A DNA stretch of 64,000 nt from Limiplasma sp964416065 (GCA_964416065.1 CAYQCL010000003.1:22087-86086); one strand, 5' to 3'. Shown: positions 18,989 to 27,790, numbered from the stretch's first letter. Made by a program: numbers and translations. The notes: generated by a model from the sequence alone, not told the origin.

Positions 18989-19916
18989 CCTTTGTCACCT
19001 CCATAAATACCTTTTCCAGGTTCAGCGGGGCGCGGTGGAAGTCCGTGACGGGCGCCTGGGGCACGAGCTGTCGCAGCAGAGAGGCCGCCTCGGCCTCGCC
19101 GCCTTCAAAAGCGACGTTTAAGAGATTGTCCGCCTCGCGGCCGACGCCCGTCACGCCCGGGTGCTGCCGGATGAGGGTCATGGCACGCTCGACTGTGTAG
19201 GCGTCCGCCTGCGCGTCTAATTTGATGAACATCGGCGCGCTGCCGTTCATGTGCGCCGAGAGCACCTCCACGGAGCCGGAGAACACCAGCTTGCCGTGGT
19301 CGATGATGGTGAGCGAGTCGCACATCTCGGACAGCTCGGGAAGAATGTGGGAGGAGATCAGCACGGTCTTTCCCAGATCCTTCAGCGTGCGCAGGATGCC
19401 CTTCATCTCCGCGCGGGCGCGGGGATCCATGCCCGAGGCGGGTTCGTCCAGAATCAAAAGCTTTGGGTCGTGGATGAGGGCGCGCGCCAGGCAGAGGCGT
19501 TGCTTCATGCCGCGCGAAAGCGAATCGACATAGCTGTCACGCTTCTCACTCAGGTTGACCAGCTCCAGCAGGCTTTCGATCATGTTCATGCGCTCCCGAT
19601 AGCCAAAGCCGTAGCAGCGCGCGTAAAAATCGAGGTATTCCCACGATTTCAGACGGTCGTACACGCCGAAGAAATCCGGCATGTAGCCCATCAGTCTGTG
19701 CATCTGACGCGGGTTTTTGACCACATCCACGCCGTCCAGAACAGCCGTGCCGCTTGTCGGCTTGAGCAGCGTCGCCAAAATGCGCATGGTCGTGGTTTTC
19801 CCCGCGCCATTGGGGCCGACGAAGCCGTGAAGCTCCCCGTCGCCAATGGTCATGTTGAAGTGATCCAATGCCAGAAAGGAGCCGTAGTATTTCGTCAACT
19901 CATTCAAAGCAAGCAT
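18981..19916 (-). CDS. ABC transporter ATP-binding protein
   Basis: 311 residues with Walker A GPNGAGKTTT, signature LSRGMKQRL, Walker B LLILDEPASGMDP, switch His SSHILPE and a C-terminal domain of about 90 residues. It shares a 1-bp TAATG junction with the 843-residue gene upstream and overlaps the permease downstream. It is the energy source of the ABC part of this operon. Confidence 0.93.
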   Translation of the reverse strand: MLALNELTKYYGSFLALDHFNMTIGDGELHGFVGPNGAGKTTTMRILATLLKPTSGTAVLDGVDVVKNPRQMHRLMGYMPDFFGVYDRLKSWEYLDFYARCYGFGYRERMNMIESLLELVNLSEKRDSYVDSLSRGMKQRLCLARALIHDPKLLILDEPASGMDPRARAEMKGILRTLKDLGKTVLISSHILPELSEMCDSLTIIDHGKLVFSGSVEVLSAHMNGSAPMFIKLDAQADAYTVERAMTLIRQHPGVTGVGREADNLLNVAFEGGEAEAASLLRQLVPQAPVTDFHRAPLNLEKVFMEVTKDE

Positions 19917-22447
19917 TATTTCACACTCCCTTCGAGCGTCAGTACGGGCGAATTGATATCCGCGTAGGTTTCCGTGCTGCCATAGGATTCAAACTGGGCG
20001 AAGAGGTAACCGTTGTACAGGTAATCCTCGAGGCTGGAAAGCGTATCTGCGGAATTCTCCGTGCTGGCGCTGCCGGTCGGATCCATCGTGAAGAATTTGT
20101 ACGCGTCCCATTCGCCAGTGCGCCCGTTATAGAGGCTGAGCTTGTAGGAATAGTAGGCCCATCTTGAAGAAATGTCAAAATCGGAAATCGTAAGCCCCTC
20201 GGGAAGCGCGCTCATGTCGAAGGCGAAGGCAGGTTTGGAGGAAAGACTGAAAAATTGGTACTGGTTCTGACCAAGGCTTTCACCTACGGATGGTTTTCCG
20301 TCCGCGCCGACGGTTGCCGTATAGGAGGGAAAGCTCCCCTTGAGGAAGCGCGCCGTTCCGTCCGACGAAATGGGGTTGTAGGCGAGGCGGACGCAGAGGA
20401 GGCCCTGCTGGGCCGTGCGATCGACGGTCTGGCCGTCGATGACGAGGCGAAGACCGTCCAGCTTGTCGGAAAAGGTGAGATAGCGGAAGGTGCCTTCGTA
20501 TTCGCTGTCGCCGATGACGCTGTAATGGTTCACAAGCAGGGAGCGCCTCAGACGCGCAGCGATCTGCTCATCGGCGGAAAGGCTTTCGTCATCAGCCGAC
20601 ACGTAAATATCAATGTAATCATAAAAGGAGTAATTCTTGAGATCCTCTTCATCCAGAAGCACGCCGTCGCGGACAATCTCCTCCCGCGTGCGGTCGGCTG
20701 ATTTTGAAGCAGTCGGATCGGGAGACATCGTGACGCTGGCCGTCTGCCCCGGCAGGAGCGCGGGGACGCTGACAAAGCCATAGTCCGTCAGAATGACGCC
20801 CTTTTCAAGCGCTATATCGCTTCCGTTCGTGATCGTAAAGACCAGGCTGTCCCCGTCCCAGCCGCATTCTCCCCTGACAGCGCTTACATCCGCGTAGGCC
20901 GCATCGCGCACGATCATGGTATTTTCTCCCCACGCCCAGGTCTCGGGGAAGGTGAGGGTCTCTCTTTCGCCATAGGTGTAGGTATAGCGCAGCTTGGCCG
21001 CCGCCTCCTGCTCCTTCAGGTCGTTGGAGGCGTAGTAATAAACGGTCGAGGGGACATCCAGCGTTCCCTCCTCGATGCCCACGGTCATGGGGCTGCGGGA
21101 GGATTTTGCAGCGGTAACGGCGGTATAGCCGTCGGTTGTGCCGTCGCTATCCACATTGAGCACGGTATAGTGCACGGCGATGGGCTCCCTGAGGGGAAGC
21201 ACCCCGCTCAGCGCCCACAAAATGAGCGACGCCGCCACGGCCAGCAGCGGAACGCTGAGCCACATCCACTCCCTGCGGTCGAGCTTTTTCAGCACAAGAT
21301 AGCTCCCGAAGCCGGCAAGGACGATGAACAGGCCGATGACGACCATGGGCAGCGCCATCCCGTCATCGTTTTCTACCCTCAGCAAATCCGAAATGCCGGA
21401 ATCGACATAGAGGGAGGCGTTGGTGTAGCTGCCGTTCGCACGGTCGGCGACCATGCTGAGGTAACGCGACTCGGCGCAGGAAAGCAGCGCGCGCTGCCAG
21501 ATCGCGTTTTTGCCAAGCCAGGTGTTGAGCGGCTTTTCGCCGAGCGCGAACGCGGACGTAAATACAAACCCGTCCCCAACGCGCGTCGCGTCCACAAGCC
21601 CCTGCGCGCCGATCGCCGCGCCGCTCGCGCCATGAAGTGGGGTTATCATCACGCTTTGGCCAAGCGGCTGCGCAGACAGGCCAAAATAGGCAAGCAGCTC
21701 CTGGGAAAAGTCTCCGCCGTCCTCAAGTGCGCCCGCGGTAATCCCCGTATAGGCGCTGAAATAGGGAAAGCTGGCGGAGGCGTTCACACCGCCGCCCAGA
21801 AGCACGATGCCACCGTCCCGAAGCCACGCGGCCAGCGCCTGGCTCTGCGCGTCCGAAAGCGCGGACATGTTAAAGCCGTCGATGGCCAGAATGTCAAAGA
21901 AACGAAGGCTTTCAAGATCGGTCGGGAAGGTGTCCGCGTCCAGCGGAACCGTTGACCAGTATTCGGCGCGGGACAGCGGGTCGCTTCCCTTACTGATCGT
22001 CAGATAGGTAAGCTGCTGTGCGTCCTCGGAAAGCGCGCCCACGATCAGCGTGCTGGGACTGATGACCGTGGACGGCTTGAACGACGCCTGGGCGAGCACA
22101 CTTTCGCTCTCCACCCAGGAGACGGCATATTCTGTCTGGCGCTGCGTGAGGACGATGGGAATGGTGAGATGCATGGAAGCGCCGCCCGCGATGCTTACGG
22201 GCAGCTCATAGCGATCGAATTCCGTGTCGCTCCGATTGACGTCGACGACCAACTTTCCGCTGGCATCCGTACCATGATTGGTAAGGGTGACGTTGACCGG
22301 TAGCTTGCGCACATAGGTCACCGCGCCGTCATAGCCCATGGCGGCCTCCAGCTCCATGGCGGAGGTTGCCATGGATGAAACCGGCAGCACTGCGATGGCA
22401 AGGCAGCACAGGGTCGCGCACAGGTGAAGGATGATTCTTCTGGTCAT
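19916..22447 (-). CDS. large secreted/membrane protein of ABC-MoxR operon
   Basis: 843 residues. A signal peptide (residues 1-27) is followed by Ig-like beta-rich segments (PVNVTLTNHGTDASGKL). A GATase-like/Rossmann region follows near 190-300 (DILAIDGFNMSALSDAQ, GGIVLLGGGVN). Two TM helices near 370-420 are followed by another long beta-rich region. I chose ATG 22447 because AAGGAGG is 7 nt upstream; a GTG at 22468 lies upstream of that site and is implausible. No specific family was recognised. It is the first gene of the eight-gene operon and is likely the extracytoplasmic partner of the exporter. Confidence 0.75.
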   Translation of the reverse strand: MTRRIILHLCATLCCLAIAVLPVSSMATSAMELEAAMGYDGAVTYVRKLPVNVTLTNHGTDASGKLVVDVNRSDTEFDRYELPVSIAGGASMHLTIPIVLTQRQTEYAVSWVESESVLAQASFKPSTVISPSTLIVGALSEDAQQLTYLTISKGSDPLSRAEYWSTVPLDADTFPTDLESLRFFDILAIDGFNMSALSDAQSQALAAWLRDGGIVLLGGGVNASASFPYFSAYTGITAGALEDGGDFSQELLAYFGLSAQPLGQSVMITPLHGASGAAIGAQGLVDATRVGDGFVFTSAFALGEKPLNTWLGKNAIWQRALLSCAESRYLSMVADRANGSYTNASLYVDSGISDLLRVENDDGMALPMVVIGLFIVLAGFGSYLVLKKLDRREWMWLSVPLLAVAASLILWALSGVLPLREPIAVHYTVLNVDSDGTTDGYTAVTAAKSSRSPMTVGIEEGTLDVPSTVYYYASNDLKEQEAAAKLRYTYTYGERETLTFPETWAWGENTMIVRDAAYADVSAVRGECGWDGDSLVFTITNGSDIALEKGVILTDYGFVSVPALLPGQTASVTMSPDPTASKSADRTREEIVRDGVLLDEEDLKNYSFYDYIDIYVSADDESLSADEQIAARLRRSLLVNHYSVIGDSEYEGTFRYLTFSDKLDGLRLVIDGQTVDRTAQQGLLCVRLAYNPISSDGTARFLKGSFPSYTATVGADGKPSVGESLGQNQYQFFSLSSKPAFAFDMSALPEGLTISDFDISSRWAYYSYKLSLYNGRTGEWDAYKFFTMDPTGSASTENSADTLSSLEDYLYNGYLFAQFESYGSTETYADINSPVLTLEGSVK

Positions 22448-22620
22448 TTGCGTTCCTCCTTGTCGCACTTGTTGCGCGTTTTGGCGCTTACTATCATCTA
22501 ACGAGTCAGTTATGGCTTTTCATCCCAACAATTCCGTTTTTGCACCAAAATGTAGGGAAGGGGGATCCCTCGTGCGGACGAACGCTTTGCAGCGCGAGAC
22601 AGGGAAGAGGATGACGACAT

Positions 22621-22661
22621 AAAAACAGGGACCGCCGGACAAACGTCCGACAGCCCCGTTG
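22621..22661 (-). terminator. rho-independent terminator after secDF
   Basis: On the minus strand an imperfect 15-bp stem around GGAC-GTTT-GTCC is followed by TTTTT, starting about 10 bp after the secF stop. Confidence 0.75.
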
Positions 22662-22670
22662 GGTCTATCC

Positions 22671-23597
22671 TCAGGCTTTTTTTGCCTTCAGTTTTTTCTG
22701 GCCCTTGCGATTCAAGCGGTACTGTTCGAGCACAGCCCATACATAGCCGTTGATCATGTTGGCGCTATAAACGCCCGCCAGGATGCCGATGATGATGGGC
22801 AGGCTGAATTCGCGAATGGCGTCTACACCCAGAATGTAGAGCGTCACGATCGTCACCAGCGTGGTAAGGGTGGTGTTGATCGTGCGGCCCAGGCTTTCGC
22901 GTACGGAGATGTTGACGATCTCCTCGCGCTTCAGTCCCGCATACACGGGCTTCTTGTTGTTCTCACGGATGCGGTCGAAGATCACGATGGTGTTGTTGAT
23001 GGAATAGCCGACGATGGTCAGCATGGCCGCAATAAACGAGGAATTCATCTGGATGACGCTGCGCAGAATGACCATGAAGCTAAGCATGATGAGCACGTCG
23101 TGCAGGAGGCCAAGAACCGCAGCCAAACCGCTGGCGAAGTCGAAGCGGATGGCGATGTAGATCAGCATCAGCACCGCAGCCAGGAGCACACTGATGATCG
23201 CGTTCTTCACCAGCGCCGCACCCGCGACAGGCCCCACGTAGCTGGCCGTGGAGGTTTCGGTGTCCATGGTGGGATACTTTTCGGAAAGCTCGGCCTCAAG
23301 TCCGTTTTGCAGGGTCTGAATTTCCTCGTCACCGCTCAGCTCGGGCACGCGGATCTGGAGCTGGTAGCCATCGACGCCGGCTTTGGAAATGGTATAACCG
23401 CTGATGCCCTGCGCGTTCAGCGCAGCCTCCACATCGCTGTTCTCAAAGGCGGCGCCCATGTTGTACTGGATGTTCAGGCCGCCCGCAAAGTCAATGCCGT
23501 AGTTGATGCCGTAGCCAAACAGTGACATTACAATGGCGATGACCAGAATAGCGGCGGAAAAGCAAAGGCAGACGCGGGAGCGATTCTGAATTTTCAT
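22671..23597 (-). CDS. secF: protein translocase subunit SecF
   Basis: 308 residues and six TM helices. The first periplasmic-type motif is GINYGIDFAGGLNIQYN and the conserved helix motifs include FDFASGLAAVLGLLHDVLIM and GYSINNTIVIFDRIREN. The start is ATG 23597, with GGAGG 9 nt upstream inside the end of secD, so translation is coupled. SecDF uses the proton gradient to pull secreted proteins out after SecA. Here D and F are separate genes, unlike the fused SecDF of Bacillus. Confidence 0.96.
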   Translation of the reverse strand: MKIQNRSRVCLCFSAAILVIAIVMSLFGYGINYGIDFAGGLNIQYNMGAAFENSDVEAALNAQGISGYTISKAGVDGYQLQIRVPELSGDEEIQTLQNGLEAELSEKYPTMDTETSTASYVGPVAGAALVKNAIISVLLAAVLMLIYIAIRFDFASGLAAVLGLLHDVLIMLSFMVILRSVIQMNSSFIAAMLTIVGYSINNTIVIFDRIRENNKKPVYAGLKREEIVNISVRESLGRTINTTLTTLVTIVTLYILGVDAIREFSLPIIIGILAGVYSANMINGYVWAVLEQYRLNRKGQKKLKAKKA

Positions 23598-23598
23598 A

Positions 23599-24960
23599 TT
23601 ACTTCGCCTCCCCTTCAATAGCGGCCGTTTCTGCGGTCAGCTTTCCCGCGACGAACAGCCTGGGTTCACGGAAGATGCGCACGAAGCGCGTAAGCAGAAA
23701 ACGTGTCACGAGGATAGCCGTGAGCATGCTGGTGATGACGCCCAGGAGCAGCGTGGTTGCAAAGCCCTGGACAGAGCCGGTTCCCAGGAACAGGAGTACG
23801 ACGGCGGCGATGATGGTGGTCACGTTGGCGTCCAAAACCGCGCTCATGGCGTTCTTGAAGCCGATGCGAACCGCGTGGATCATCGGGCGGCCCAGCTTGA
23901 CCTCTTCCTTCACGCGTTCAAAGATGACGACATTGGCGTCAACCGCCATGCCGATGCCCAGAATGACGCCGGCGATGCCCGGAAGTGTCAGCTGGATGCC
24001 GGGGACGATCGCGATGAAGAGGAAGAGAAGAATGATATAAATACACAGGGCCCAGTCAGCCACCAGTCCGCACATACGGTAGCGCACGAGCATGATCAGC
24101 ATGACCAGCAGAATGCCGATCATGGCGGCCGTTACGCTGGTGGACAGCGCATCCACACCGAGGGTGGCGGAGATGGTATCCAACTTGTCCTGACGCAGAT
24201 CGAGAGGCAATGCGCCGCTTTGCAGCTGGAGAGCGATGTTTTCGACCTGCTCCTCGGTGAAACTGCCGGTGACGAGTACCTTTCCACCGTAGATCGCCTC
24301 GTTGACGGTAGGGCTCATAAGCGTTTCACCGTCGAGCTGAATCGTAATGGCCTTGCCGATGGACTGGGCTGTCATGTCGCCGAACAGATCCGCGCCCTCG
24401 CTGGTCAGCGTGAAGCTGATGGCGGGCTTGGAATTTTCGTCCAGGGTCGGCGTGGCGGCCTGAAGATGACGCCCTTCCATAAAGACGTTGCCGTCGGGAT
24501 CAAGGAACTCGAGCTTCGCGGGCGAGCCGATCAAATCGAGCACGGCGGCGGGATCCGTTACATCGGGAATCTCCACGCGAATGCCCGTCTGACCCAGCTG
24601 GCTGACCGTCGCCTCGGGATAGCCCTTCTCGGTCAGGCGCTTGGAGATGACGTCCATGGTGGAATCCAGCAGCGTGTTATAATTATAACCCTCCGCCTTC
24701 ATCTCGTCACTCATGGTCGCCTCATATTCCACATACACGCCGCCCTTGAGGTCAAGGCCCAGCGAAATGGAGGCCGGCCAGCTTTCCACATCAGAGGTGG
24801 GGAGCCACGGCAACAGCTTGTATAAGCCGCGGCCATCCAGCCACATGCCGTTGAAGCCCAGATAACCAACGGCCAGCGTAAGTACCAGCGTCACGCAAAG
24901 AGCGATGATCGCGGAGGTCCGCTTGCTCATCTTTACGCGACGGCGATTGTTGACCTTCAT
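23599..24960 (-). CDS. secD: protein translocase subunit SecD
   Basis: 453 residues. TM1 is followed by the SecD motif SISLGLDLKGGVYVEYEA, the large extracytoplasmic P1 domain (LTEKGYPEATVSQLGQTGIR), then five TM helices with GIAGVILGIGMAVDANVVIF. ATG 24960 is chosen; TTG 24969 in the same frame is the alternative, and both sit near GGAAGGA. It ends 1 bp before secF starts. Confidence 0.96.
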   Translation of the reverse strand: MKVNNRRRVKMSKRTSAIIALCVTLVLTLAVGYLGFNGMWLDGRGLYKLLPWLPTSDVESWPASISLGLDLKGGVYVEYEATMSDEMKAEGYNYNTLLDSTMDVISKRLTEKGYPEATVSQLGQTGIRVEIPDVTDPAAVLDLIGSPAKLEFLDPDGNVFMEGRHLQAATPTLDENSKPAISFTLTSEGADLFGDMTAQSIGKAITIQLDGETLMSPTVNEAIYGGKVLVTGSFTEEQVENIALQLQSGALPLDLRQDKLDTISATLGVDALSTSVTAAMIGILLVMLIMLVRYRMCGLVADWALCIYIILLFLFIAIVPGIQLTLPGIAGVILGIGMAVDANVVIFERVKEEVKLGRPMIHAVRIGFKNAMSAVLDANVTTIIAAVVLLFLGTGSVQGFATTLLLGVITSMLTAILVTRFLLTRFVRIFREPRLFVAGKLTAETAAIEGEAK

Positions 24961-25024
24961 AGTTGTCAACCATCCTTCCGTTTTTTTATATTTATTTTTG
25001 GGAAACGCATGTTAAGGGGGCTGC

Positions 25025-25366
25025 TCAGCCGCCCGCCACCTCGGCGCGAAATACCTGATAGAAGCTGTTTTCATATCGCGGGGTCGTGAGCACGCGGCCG
25101 TTGGCGTCATGGGAGAGCGCCGCGCAAAGAAGCAAAAGCGCGGAGGCAAAGGCACACAACGGAAGGGCACGGTCACTCTGCCACCTTGCGGAGACCCCAT
25201 CCGCGTGATCATACAGGGGAACCGACGTGGGGGCGGGGATAAGCGCGGCCATGGGAGAAACGGGCGCGGGAGGCTCCGCCGCCGCGTCCTCAGGTGTGAC
25301 GATAAGCGCGCTGAGCATCAGCAAAAAAAGACCGCTTACAAGCACTGCCAAAAGCGCCTTGCGCAC
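25025..25366 (-). CDS. small membrane protein upstream of secD
   Basis: 113 residues, not recognised. An N-terminal hydrophobic segment (about 4-24) is followed by an Ala/Pro-rich linker, a second hydrophobic segment near 72-90 and a tail ending YQVFRAEVAGG. The start is GTG 25366, with AAGGGGG upstream; a TTG at 25393 lies upstream of that site. It is expressed from a near-consensus promoter and is followed 64 bp later by secD. This is a position where yajC often sits, but it does not look like YajC. Confidence 0.6.
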   Translation of the reverse strand: MRKALLAVLVSGLFLLMLSALIVTPEDAAAEPPAPVSPMAALIPAPTSVPLYDHADGVSARWQSDRALPLCAFASALLLLCAALSHDANGRVLTTPRYENSFYQVFRAEVAGG

Positions 25367-25407
25367 ATCGCCGCCCCCTTTGTTATCGATCAAGATAAAC
25401 CATATGC

Positions 25408-25436
25408 ATTATACCGTTCCGCTTCGCGCCCGTCAA
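25408..25436 (-). promoter_or_regulatory. sigma-A promoter for the small membrane protein and secDF
   Basis: On the minus strand TTGACG, a 17-bp spacer and a perfect TATAAT. Confidence 0.85.
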
Positions 25437-25515
25437 GTGCGCAGTCCTAGAAGAACGTTTTTTCGTTCCACTTGCGCATGATTTGGCGAGAAGGCTTCTC
25501 TTTTTTGGAAAGCTG

Positions 25516-25524
25516 TGATATAAT
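25516..25524 (+). promoter_or_regulatory. extended -10 promoter for coiled-coil gene
   Basis: TGATATAAT, a perfect extended -10, lies 36 bp upstream of ATG 25560. The -35 region is weak, as extended -10 promoters allow. Confidence 0.65.
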
Positions 25525-25559
25525 AAAAGTAACATATTTTAAATAGGAGGTTCTTTACC

Positions 25560-26288
25560 ATGGCTGATACCAACACCGCGGCTGCGGCCGCAAAGTCCAA
25601 GACTCCCCTTTACCTCCTCTGTATTGTTCTCCTGGTGGCCGTGGTATTGGCCATCGTCGGCTTTGTGGGCAAGGATAACGCCGCGAAGCTGAACGACGAG
25701 CTGACCGCACAGCTGGAAGAGCAGGCTGCCTCCATTGCCGATCTTGAGAGCCAGATTGGGGAGCAAACCGCTTCCATTACCGAGCTGGAAGGCCAGTTGG
25801 AGGAGCGCAGCGCTTCCGTTACGGAGCTTGAGGGCCAGATCGAGGAAAAGGCGGCCTCCATCACCGAACTGGAAGAGAAGCTTGCCGCCGGTGCCGGTGA
25901 GCTGGAGACGGCGAACGCCGCTAAGGATGAGCTCGATGGCCAGGTCACCGCGCTGACTTCCGAAAAGGAGGCCCTCGCGGCACAGCTGACTGCGGCTCAG
26001 GAGGAGCTTGACGCGCTGAAGGCCGCCAAGGCCGAGCTGGAGGGACAGGTCACGAGCCTGAATGAGACCATCTCCAGCCTTGAAAAGCAGATTGAGGAGC
26101 TGAATACTTCCAAGACGGTCGCGGATGACCAGATCATCGCCCTACAGGGCGAAATCGAGACGCTGAAGACCTCCGCGCTTGAAATGGAAACGCAGCTCGC
26201 CGCTCTGAGCGCTGAGCCGACGGTCACGCCCGCTCCTACCGCCACTCCCACTCCCACTCCCGCTCCCACCACCACTCTCAAACCGTAA
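25560..26288 (+). CDS. membrane-anchored coiled-coil protein with Pro/Thr tail
   Basis: 242 residues. One TM helix lies near 17-37 (YLLCIVLLVAVVLAIVGFVG). A continuous coiled coil of about 170 residues follows, beginning with four 14-residue repeats (two heptads each; consensus E-x-x-AS-I-T-ELE-x-Q-I). The C-terminus is a Pro/Thr-rich tail (TPAPTATPTPTPAP), as seen in wall-spanning proteins. AGGAGG lies 9 nt before ATG 25560. It is monocistronic between its own promoter and terminator. Topology suggests a long outward rod tethered to the membrane; function unknown. Confidence 0.8.
   Translation: MADTNTAAAAAKSKTPLYLLCIVLLVAVVLAIVGFVGKDNAAKLNDELTAQLEEQAASIADLESQIGEQTASITELEGQLEERSASVTELEGQIEEKAASITELEEKLAAGAGELETANAAKDELDGQVTALTSEKEALAAQLTAAQEELDALKAAKAELEGQVTSLNETISSLEKQIEELNTSKTVADDQIIALQGEIETLKTSALEMETQLAALSAEPTVTPAPTATPTPTPAPTTTLKP
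25719..25886 (+). repeat. four in-frame 42-bp tandem repeats
   Basis: Units start at 25719, 25761, 25803 and 25845. Each encodes 14 residues (two heptads) of the coiled coil, with a shared pattern of GAG/GAA, then GCTTCC-type codons, then GAGCTTGAG. Confidence 0.8.
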
Positions 26289-26325
26289 CGCTATAGCTAT
26301 CGTTTTAAAACATAGCCGGTTACTC

Positions 26326-26365
26326 AAAACGCCTCGTGGATATTGATGATTCACGGGGCGTTTTT
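26326..26365 (+). terminator. rho-independent terminator
   Basis: AAAACGCCTCGTG pairs with CACGGGGCGTTTT (one G-T pair), ending in a T-run, 38 bp after the coiled-coil gene. Confidence 0.85.
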
Positions 26366-26394
26366 GAATTTGTTGAAATTGATTTTTTAACAGA

Positions 26395-26410
26395 TGTTGA
26401 CAAATCAACA
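26395..26410 (+). promoter_or_regulatory. MarR operator-like palindrome 1
   Basis: TGTTGA-CAAA-TCAACA, a perfect 6-4-6 palindrome that contains the whole -35 hexamer of the marR promoter. Its arms are identical to those of palindrome 2. Confidence 0.7.
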
Positions 26411-26425
26411 TCCATTATGTATACT
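26397..26425 (+). promoter_or_regulatory. sigma-A promoter of marR-degV
   Basis: Consensus TTGACA, a 17-bp spacer and TATACT. It is flanked by two identical-arm palindromes, so the regulator very likely controls its own transcription. Confidence 0.88.
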
Positions 26426-26427
26426 TT

Positions 26428-26443
26428 TGTTGATTTTTCAACA
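26428..26443 (+). promoter_or_regulatory. MarR operator-like palindrome 2
   Basis: TGTTGA-TTTT-TCAACA, perfect 6-4-6, lying just downstream of the -10 across the expected transcription start. It ends at the first base of the AAGGAGG ribosome site. Confidence 0.7.
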
Positions 26444-26454
26444 AGGAGGACGTG

Positions 26455-26961
26455 ATGGAAAACCGACTTGAAACGTTCACATCTCTGATCCTTAAGATCA
26501 ATCGGTCGATTCAGAGAATCAAGAGCATGGAGATGGGCGTGTTTCATCTGAAAGGCATCCACGCCATGTGCCTGTTTTATCTGAGCCAAAACGAAGGAGG
26601 CCTTACACAGGCCGAGTTGGGCAGGCTTTGTCAGGAGGACAAGGCGAGCGTCAGCCGAGCAATTTCAGAATTGAGCGGACGGAAGCTGGTGGAGAACGCA
26701 CAGCTTGCCCAGACGAAAAGATACAACGCAAGGATCGTTCTCACTCCTGAGGGAGAACGGGTCGCCCAAGAGGTTCGTCAGAAGGCGTTTAAGGCGCTGG
26801 AGAGCGGCGCGGAGGGCATCGGCGAGCACGACCGGCAGGCGCTGTACCGGTATTTGGAATGTATCAATGGCAATTTAGAAGCCTATATCCGCGAAATTCG
26901 CGCAGTGGGCCGAAGAGAAGGAGAAAATGGGGATGAAGCTTCTGGTGGATTCAGCCGCTGA
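26455..26961 (+). CDS. MarR-family transcriptional regulator
   Basis: 168 residues. The winged helix-turn-helix is visible as LTQAELGRLCQEDKASVSRA then LSGRKLVEN, with the beta-wing KRYNARIVLTPEGE. The start is ATG 26455, 5 nt after AAGGAGG; GTG 26452 is too close to it. The 29-bp overlap with degV implies coupled translation. Twin palindromes at the promoter suggest autorepression. The effector is unknown, but the degV partner points to fatty-acid status. Confidence 0.92.
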   Translation: MENRLETFTSLILKINRSIQRIKSMEMGVFHLKGIHAMCLFYLSQNEGGLTQAELGRLCQEDKASVSRAISELSGRKLVENAQLAQTKRYNARIVLTPEGERVAQEVRQKAFKALESGAEGIGEHDRQALYRYLECINGNLEAYIREIRAVGRREGENGDEASGGFSR

Positions 26962-27781
26962 CATCAGTCAGTCGGAGGCGCATGAGCTGGGCATTGAAAT
27001 GCTTCCCATGACGATCCAGTTTGGCATGGAAACCTATCGGGACGGAGTCGACTTATCCGGCAGGATGTTTTTTGAAAAGCTGATCGAATCCGATGAGCTG
27101 CCTAAAACAAGTCAGATCAACCGCTATCAGTTTGAGGAGCGGTTTTCCGAGATGACGGCGGACGGGAGCGAAGTGGTGGCGATCACTGTTTCCTCCAAGC
27201 TGTCGGGCACCTACGCCAGCGCGATCCAGGCGGCAAAACGCTTCGAGGGCAAGGTATGGGTCGTGGACAGCCTGAACGCGTGTATTGGCGAACGCCTCCT
27301 GGTTGAGCAGGCACTGCGGCTGGCGCGGGCAGGGCTGTCCGCCGATGCGTGCGCCAGCCGACTGGAAGCGGATAAACGGCGCGTCAAGGTTATGGCGCTG
27401 CTGGACACGCTCGAATACCTGCTCAAGGGCGGGAGAATCTCCGCGGCGGCGGCGGTCTCCGGAACGGTGCTGCACATCAAGCCCGTTGTCGAGGTGATCG
27501 ACGGGGAGGTCAAGCTGGTGGGCAAGGCCATCGGATCCCGAAAGGGCAATAATCTCCTTAAGCAGCTGATCCAGCGCTCCGGTGGCATCAACTTTTCCAT
27601 GCCCTACGCTACGGCCTACTCAGGGCTGGAGGACAGCATGCTGCAAAAATATCTGGTGGACAGCCGTGAAATCTGGAGCGGCAGCACAGAGAGCGTTCCT
27701 TCCTATAGAATCGGCAGTACCATCGGCACGCATGTGGGGCCGGGCGCCATCGCGGTGGCTTTTTTCGCCGGAGAGAAATAG
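26933..27781 (+). CDS. DegV family fatty-acid-binding protein
   Basis: 282 residues. DegV hallmarks are LLVDSAADISQSEAHELGIE at the start, LPKTSQINRYQFEERF, ITVSSKLSGTYASA and the C-terminal IGTHVGPGAIAVAFF. DegV/FakB proteins present fatty acids to the kinase FakA, feeding exogenous or recycled acyl chains to phospholipid synthesis. AAGGAG lies 9 nt before ATG 26933; ATG 26927 is an alternative. Co-transcription with MarR suggests lipid-responsive control (inference). Confidence 0.93.
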   Translation: MKLLVDSAADISQSEAHELGIEMLPMTIQFGMETYRDGVDLSGRMFFEKLIESDELPKTSQINRYQFEERFSEMTADGSEVVAITVSSKLSGTYASAIQAAKRFEGKVWVVDSLNACIGERLLVEQALRLARAGLSADACASRLEADKRRVKVMALLDTLEYLLKGGRISAAAAVSGTVLHIKPVVEVIDGEVKLVGKAIGSRKGNNLLKQLIQRSGGINFSMPYATAYSGLEDSMLQKYLVDSREIWSGSTESVPSYRIGSTIGTHVGPGAIAVAFFAGEK

Positions 27782-27790
27782 AATGGACGT

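Noticed and set aside
25719..25886. CRISPR-like tandem repeat
   Set aside because: The repeats are contiguous, in frame and encode coiled-coil heptads; there are no spacers.
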